64,000 bases of DNA from Pseudomonas koreensis. GTDB lineage: Bacteria; Pseudomonadota; Gammaproteobacteria; Pseudomonadales; Pseudomonadaceae. The stretch lies in NCBI RefSeq assembly GCF_025447595.1, contig NZ_JAOEJU010000026.1:19860-83859 (forward strand), read 5' to 3'. Position numbers and translations under genes: made by a program. The notes below the pieces were generated by a model, which did no database searches, was not told the origin of the DNA, and saw nothing but the letters and a program-made list of their open reading frames with translations. Below, in pieces: positions 59,490-64,000 of the stretch. Within the stretch, counting starts at the first letter, position 1. Every line of letters begins with the position of its first letter.

Positions 59490-61061
59490 TCAGAAGCGCC
59501 CGACGGTGTCGTTCACGGCACCGCTGGTGAATGCGTTATTCGCGCCGGCCTGCCAATACACCGTCGCCTGAGTCTGGCCACGCACGATGCACTTCCACTC
59601 GAGTTTTTGCTGACCCGGCACCTCAACCCTGGCGCTCCAGCGGTTATTGGCCAATGTCAGTGCTAGCGCATGCTGCGGGTCCCATGCCCCGAACTCCAGC
59701 GATGAACCCGCTGCATAGACGCTTTCGCCCGGTTGCGGATTGGCGTTGTCGCAATGCACGTTGACTGCCGCCGTCGCAGGTTCGACAGGGCCGGTCCAGA
59801 TCCGGATATCGCCGTTATCCCAGCTCAATGTCGGTGTGCCCAGGCCCTGTGGCAGCTGCTGCAGATCGGATTTCAGGGCGATCACCAATGTGCCGCGCAT
59901 GCCCTGTGTGGTGGCGACCAGCCCCTTATAGGCGGTGTTGAAGCGAACCGGCGAATCCGCGCGGACACCGGCGGCCTTGCGCAGTTTGATCAATTCCCGG
60001 ATCAGTTGATCGCGCTGCCAGTCGTACATGTGCGGCCAGTACACGGTCGGTGTGCCGGGACTGCTGAGGATGTAGGCGTAAGCAAGATTGACCTGAGGAT
60101 CGGGCAACGCCCAGTGATGCTGGCCGCCGTAGGCGCCAGGTGAGTAACCGGTATCGTGGTTTTCGACGAAGGTCACTGCGATTGCGCGCCAGGCGGGATC
60201 CGGATTGCCATTCAAACCGTGGCGCCACTCGGCGAGCGAACCGTTTTGCATGCGCTCCTTGAGGGCAAAATCGAACACCGTGCAATGCGAGCGATCCGAC
60301 CAGTCCTTGAGCACATCCTGCCAGCTCGCACTGCTTCGCCAGTCGCCCTGCGGGTATTCGTTGGGGCCTTTCCAGTTTTCGCCGACACAGAATTGCTGGT
60401 TGCCGAAGGCGTTCATCCAGCGATTCACGGTTTCCGCTGCGTAACCGCGGACGAAGTCAAAGCGCAGACCTTCAGCACCATAGTTGTCGCGCAAGTTGAT
60501 GAATTCTTTTTTGAAGGCGTCGAAGACTGTTGGGTGAGCGGTGTTCAGATCCGCGGCGCCATCCATGAACGCGTCGCCTTCGTCACATTGCGCGCAGTCA
60601 TGCCGCCACGCATTGTTCCCGCGGGGGAACATGGAATAGACCGCTTGGTCGCTCATGTGATTGGGCACCACGTCGTAGACGACTTTTACTCCGGCATTCT
60701 TCAGAGCTGACGCCGCCGCCTTGAGTTGCTGATCGCTGCCATATTCGCTGTTCTTGTCGAAGCTGCTCCAGAAATAGCCTTCGCCACCACCGGAAGTCTG
60801 AGCCTGGCTGTTGGACCAGCTTGATTTATCCATCCAGGGTGGCGGGAACCAGACAAGGGTGAATCCGTCTTTGCCAATGGTCGTCGCCTGTTGCGCAAGT
60901 ACCGAGTACCAAGGTGTTTGATTGCGGCTTGAGTTCCAGTGAAAGCCCTGCAACAGGATTTCTTCACCGCTGCCGTTGCGAACGCCAGCCATCGCCGCTG
61001 CCGTTGTGGCGATCATCAGGCAGACAGCGAAGGTCAGGCGAAATGGTGAATTCCCTTTCAT
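59490..61061 (-). CDS. Maltotetraose-forming-type alpha-amylase (GH13) with starch-binding domain
   Basis: 523 residues, signal peptide (FAVCLMIATTAAAMA). The GH13 barrel is clear: VVYDVVPNHMSD (region I), GLRFDFVRGYAAE with the nucleophile Asp (II), FCVGENWKG with the acid/base Glu (III), and VTFVENHDTGYSPG with the third Asp (IV). The sequence resembles exo-maltotetraohydrolase of P. stutzeri. The last 100 residues (VNVHCDNANPQPGESVYAAGSSLEFGAWDPQHALAL...) form a CBM20 starch-binding domain. It is secreted to degrade starch or glycogen. A CTGTCAGATCTGACAG palindrome lies upstream of its start. Confidence 0.92.
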   Translation of the reverse strand: MKGNSPFRLTFAVCLMIATTAAAMAGVRNGSGEEILLQGFHWNSSRNQTPWYSVLAQQATTIGKDGFTLVWFPPPWMDKSSWSNSQAQTSGGGEGYFWSSFDKNSEYGSDQQLKAAASALKNAGVKVVYDVVPNHMSDQAVYSMFPRGNNAWRHDCAQCDEGDAFMDGAADLNTAHPTVFDAFKKEFINLRDNYGAEGLRFDFVRGYAAETVNRWMNAFGNQQFCVGENWKGPNEYPQGDWRSSASWQDVLKDWSDRSHCTVFDFALKERMQNGSLAEWRHGLNGNPDPAWRAIAVTFVENHDTGYSPGAYGGQHHWALPDPQVNLAYAYILSSPGTPTVYWPHMYDWQRDQLIRELIKLRKAAGVRADSPVRFNTAYKGLVATTQGMRGTLVIALKSDLQQLPQGLGTPTLSWDNGDIRIWTGPVEPATAAVNVHCDNANPQPGESVYAAGSSLEFGAWDPQHALALTLANNRWSARVEVPGQQKLEWKCIVRGQTQATVYWQAGANNAFTSGAVNDTVGRF

Positions 61062-61126
61062 GATCGTCCCCCCGGGAACGATGGATCCCTTGGGACTTAC
61101 TGTGGGCCTGTTGGCAAAGGTTGTCG

Positions 61127-61144
61127 CCTGTCAGATCTGACAGG
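61127..61144. repeat. Palindrome sharing a 16-base core with the 57096 site
   Basis: CCTGTCAGATCTGACAGG, a perfect 18-base palindrome, flanked by GTCG/CGAC that extend the stem with one bulged base. It is 66 bases upstream of the amylase start and 49 beyond the codA stop. Confidence 0.75.
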
Positions 61145-61192
61145 GCGACACGATCGTTTTGCGATAAAACCGACGCGAGCAATAACCGCCGT

Positions 61193-62434
61193 TCAACCCT
61201 CCATGAACTCCACCACCGGCATCTGCCGCTTCATCAACACCTTGCCATTGCGGATTGAATACAGCGGCAGACCCTGGCTGCGGATCACTTCGTAATCGCT
61301 GTCTGCCGACAGGATCAGCAGGTTCGCCGGGCGGCCCTGCTCCAGGCCATAGCGCTCACCGAGGTGCATGGCTTTGGCGCTGTTGTCGGTGACCAGATCC
61401 AGCGCGCTTTGCAGGTTACGGTAGCCGAGCATGTGGCAGATGTGCAGCCCGGCTTCGAGTACCCGCAGGATATTGCCGTTGCCCAGCGGATACCACGGAT
61501 CGACGATCGAATCCTGGCCGAAGCAGACGTTCATGCCGGCTTCGAGCAACTCGTTCACGCGGGTCACGCCACGGCGTTTCGGGAAGTTGTCGAAACGTCC
61601 TTGCAGGTGAATGCTTTCGGTCGGGCAGGAGACAAAACTGATCCCCGAATGCCCGAGCAGACGGAACAGTTTGGCGCAGTAGGCGTTGTCGTAGGAGCCC
61701 ATCGCGGTGGTGTGGCTGGCGGTCACGAGCGCGCCCATGTCGCGGCTGCGAGCCTCTTCGGCCAGCACTTCGAGGAAGCGCGAATGCGGGTCGTCGGTTT
61801 CGTCGCAGTGTACGTCCACCAGGCAGCCGGTTCGCTCGGCCAGGTCCATCAGGAATTTTACCGAGCTGACGCCCTGGTCGCGGGTGTACTCGAAATGCGG
61901 AATCCCGCCGACCACGTCCGCGCCCATGCGGATCGCTTCTTCCATCAGCTCGCGACCATTGCGGAACGACTCGATGCCTTCCTGGGGGAACGCGACGATC
62001 TGCAGGTCGATCAGGTGACGGCTTTCCTCGCGCACTTCGAGCATTGCCTTGAGCGCGGTGAGTTGTGGGTCGGTGACATCGACGTGGGTGCGCACGTGCT
62101 GGATGCCGTGGGCTGCGAGGGTCTGAATGGTTTTCTTGGCCCGGGTTTTGGTGTCTTCCTGGGTGATGGTGACCTTGCGCTCGCCCCAGCATTCGATGCC
62201 TTCGAACAGCGTGCCGCTCATGTTCCAGCGCGGCTCGCCAGCGGTCAGGGTGGCGTCGAGATGAATGTGCGGCTCGACGAAGGGTGGCACCACCAGATTG
62301 CCGCCGGCGTCGAGGTCGTCTGGGCCCAGGGTCGGCGCTTCAGTCTGGCGCGCGATGCTGCGGATCAGGCCGTCTTCGAGGTGCAATTCGTGCAGACCTT
62401 CCTGGTTGCGCAGTCGGGCGTTGATGATGTGCAT
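61193..62434 (-). CDS. codA: Cytosine deaminase CodA
   Basis: 413 residues. Amidohydrolase-fold motifs: VVPPFVEPHIHLDATLT with two metal His, HVRTHVDVTDP, LVDVHCDETDDPHSR with the catalytic His and Glu, ASHTTAMGSY, and FGQDSIVDPWYPLGNGNIL with the metal Asp. This matches E. coli CodA along its length. It deaminates cytosine to uracil. It lies 13 bases after codB, so the two form a codBA operon. Confidence 0.93.
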   Translation of the reverse strand: MHIINARLRNQEGLHELHLEDGLIRSIARQTEAPTLGPDDLDAGGNLVVPPFVEPHIHLDATLTAGEPRWNMSGTLFEGIECWGERKVTITQEDTKTRAKKTIQTLAAHGIQHVRTHVDVTDPQLTALKAMLEVREESRHLIDLQIVAFPQEGIESFRNGRELMEEAIRMGADVVGGIPHFEYTRDQGVSSVKFLMDLAERTGCLVDVHCDETDDPHSRFLEVLAEEARSRDMGALVTASHTTAMGSYDNAYCAKLFRLLGHSGISFVSCPTESIHLQGRFDNFPKRRGVTRVNELLEAGMNVCFGQDSIVDPWYPLGNGNILRVLEAGLHICHMLGYRNLQSALDLVTDNSAKAMHLGERYGLEQGRPANLLILSADSDYEVIRSQGLPLYSIRNGKVLMKRQMPVVEFMEG

Positions 62435-62447
62435 CGGGCGAATCCTT

Positions 62448-63719
62448 TTATAGATCTTGTAGAGGGGCGCCCGCGTTGCGGGCGCCGAGCAGGCCGGTCA
62501 CTGCGATATACGTTAACGCGGCAACGGCGATGCCGACCAGCGGCGCGACCCACGGCGAGCCAAACGCCGCGACAGTTCCGGCCGCGTAAGCCGCCAGCCC
62601 CGGCCAGTTGAACGCCGGTAACCGTGCGTCGGCCAGACGCGGATAGCGCCCGCGCCAGCGGAAGAAAAAGTCCGCCATGATCACGCCGCCAATCGGCGGG
62701 ATCACCGTGCCGAGCAGGATCAGATAAGGCACCAGCATGTCGTACATGCCCAGCAGTGCGAGCGCCGTGCCGATCACGGCACCGGCCAGGGTCACGGTCT
62801 TGCGGCGCCCGGTGCGCAGCAGGTTGCAGCCGGCGACGGCGAAGTTGTAGATGGTGTTGTCCTGGGTGCTCCAGATGTTCAGCAACAGCATCGCCATCGC
62901 TGCCATGGCGAAGCCCTGCAACAGCAACACTTCGACCACGTCGGGTTGTTGGTAGACGATTGCGCCATAGGCGCCGATCAGCACCATCAGGCCGTTGCCG
63001 ATGAAAAAACCGATCAGGCTGGCCAGCACCGCGACCCGTGCCGAGCGGGAAAAACGCGTCCAGTTGGTGGCCTGGGTCGCGCCGCTGACAAACGTGCCGA
63101 ACACCAGTGTGATGGCGGTCGACCAGTCCAGCGAACCGCTGGGTACGACGCTGAGCAATCCGTCGAGGCCGCCGACTTTCACGGTCGCGACCCACATCGA
63201 CAGCATCAGCAGCAACATCATTGCCGGCACCGCGATGTACGACAGAATCTCCAGGCCGCGATAACCGACATACGCCGTGGCGCAGAACACCAGGCCGAAC
63301 AGCACCATCAGCCCCAGCACCGTGCCTTCGTTCAGATCGAAATACTTGCCCAGCACCACCGCCGCTGTCGCGGTGCCCCAGGCGTACCAGCCGATCTGGG
63401 TGAACCCGAGGATCAGGTCGCTGAGCTTGCTGCCGACTTCACCAAAACAGAAGCGCCCCATCAACACCGAATTCAGGCCGCTCTTGAAGGCGATGTAACC
63501 GAGACCTGCGGCGTACACGCCGAGCAGCAGGTTGCCGATGATGATGACGGCGAGCATCTCACCGAAGTTGAACGCCACACCGAGCTTGCCGCCGGCGAAC
63601 ATGGTCGCGGTGAAAAAGGTAAACCCCAGCAGCACCATCGCTGTGGAGGCCAGGCCTTTGCGAGCGTGCATCGGCACTTCGCTGAGGGGGTAATCGTTGC
63701 CGGGATCGTTTTGCGTCAT
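62448..63719 (-). CDS. codB: Cytosine permease CodB
   Basis: 423 residues from the ATG at 63719, with AAGGAA upstream; a longer frame to 63857 has no start signal. It is an NCS1-family transporter with 12 helices: VPMHARKGLASTAMVLLGFTFFTATMFAGGKLGV at the N-terminus, IGWYAWGTATAAVVLG, and GATQATNWTRFSRSARVAV. It imports cytosine for CodA. Confidence 0.92.
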   Translation of the reverse strand: MTQNDPGNDYPLSEVPMHARKGLASTAMVLLGFTFFTATMFAGGKLGVAFNFGEMLAVIIIGNLLLGVYAAGLGYIAFKSGLNSVLMGRFCFGEVGSKLSDLILGFTQIGWYAWGTATAAVVLGKYFDLNEGTVLGLMVLFGLVFCATAYVGYRGLEILSYIAVPAMMLLLMLSMWVATVKVGGLDGLLSVVPSGSLDWSTAITLVFGTFVSGATQATNWTRFSRSARVAVLASLIGFFIGNGLMVLIGAYGAIVYQQPDVVEVLLLQGFAMAAMAMLLLNIWSTQDNTIYNFAVAGCNLLRTGRRKTVTLAGAVIGTALALLGMYDMLVPYLILLGTVIPPIGGVIMADFFFRWRGRYPRLADARLPAFNWPGLAAYAAGTVAAFGSPWVAPLVGIAVAALTYIAVTGLLGARNAGAPLQDL

Positions 63720-63858
63720 GGGGCGTTCCTTGCTGGAAAGGGGGAGGACGCGGGGGATGTTGCAGCGGTCGTGCCAGTCACGGATTGACGGGGTTATGTA
63801 TAGACGAGGTGGCGGATTTGGCGCGAAAGCGGTGCGCCTGTATCCACCGAAGCACAAT

Positions 63859-63941
63859 GTGGGAGCCAGCCTGCTGGCGATGACGTGGTGTCAACCAACA
63901 CAAATGTTGAATGTGCCGGCCCTATCGCCAGCAGGCTGGCT
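63859..63941. repeat. Inverted pair of REP elements
   Basis: TGTGGGAGCCAGCCTGCTGG at 63859 and its inverted partner CGCCAGCAGGCTGGC at 63926-63940, the partner lacking the CTCCCAC tail. They fill the stretch after the codB start up to the window end, which holds no supported gene. Confidence 0.85.
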
Positions 63942-64000
63942 TGTATGCTGGTACTTGAAGGGAGGAGGAGGGACTAGGCTGGTTTCTGACTGTTGACGCA

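Overview
The window looks like a chromosomal segment of a Pseudomonas of the fluorescens group. The evidence is GC-rich coding DNA, REP elements built on a GTGGGAGC...GCTCCCAC core, a DUF6124-type gene, two FecI/FecR/TonB-receptor sets, copABCD, and many LysR, MFS and GMC genes in typical pseudomonad form. No ribosomal RNA, tRNA, insertion sequence, integrase or CRISPR array was seen. All functions are assigned by reading motifs in the sequence; no database search was possible.

Layout. 1-10.2 kb is an envelope/exopolysaccharide region: the end of a Wza/GfcE-type export gene, then gfcB-gfcC-gfcD (yjbFGH) in translationally coupled order; on the other strand a PslA/WcaJ-type initiating sugar phosphotransferase; two odd winged-helix regulators without a recognisable receiver domain; uppP (undecaprenyl-PP phosphatase) and dusA. 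10.3-14.1 kb is an AT-rich accessory patch beside the 5' end of dusA. It holds a retron (candidate msr-msd RNA with perfect 12-bp a1/a2 flanks, a small ORF overlapping it, a terminator, and a retron reverse transcriptase with both retron signatures but one in-frame TGA) and an unrecognised two-gene operon. 14.2-14.5 kb is a strongly structured leader in front of a DUF6124-type gene.

15-20 kb: a PheC-like periplasmic protein and copABCD with a CopR-like operator. 20-29 kb: azoreductase/LysR pair, RNase T2, an orphan type VI secretion cassette (PAAR, lipase-like effector, lipoprotein immunity candidate), a LysR/haloacid dehalogenase/class II aldolase group, and a GGDEF diguanylate cyclase. 29-34 kb: a glycine-rich secreted protein that seems frameshifted, then TonB receptor-FecR-FecI. 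34-44 kb: EmrAB-type efflux and a two-partner secretion pair (TpsB, TpsA). 43.5-49 kb: a class II aldolase, and an AraC/GMC oxidoreductase/Rieske oxygenase group that probably degrades a quaternary amine or similar compound. 49-51 kb: a GNAT-like protein with a C-terminal membrane anchor coupled to a tiny ORF, and an unknown protein. 51-55.5 kb: fecI-fecR-fecA (ferric citrate type). 55.5-64 kb: a trypsin-like lipoprotein, an MFS transporter, a DapF-fold protein lacking both catalytic cysteines, a maltotetraose-type amylase, and codA/codB for cytosine use.

The most promising places to look further are the retron patch (10.4-12.2 kb), the unknown pair at 12.5-14.0 kb, the switch-like leader at 14.2-14.46 kb, the T6SS cassette at 23.0-24.8 kb, and the cysteine-less DapF homologue at 58.5 kb.
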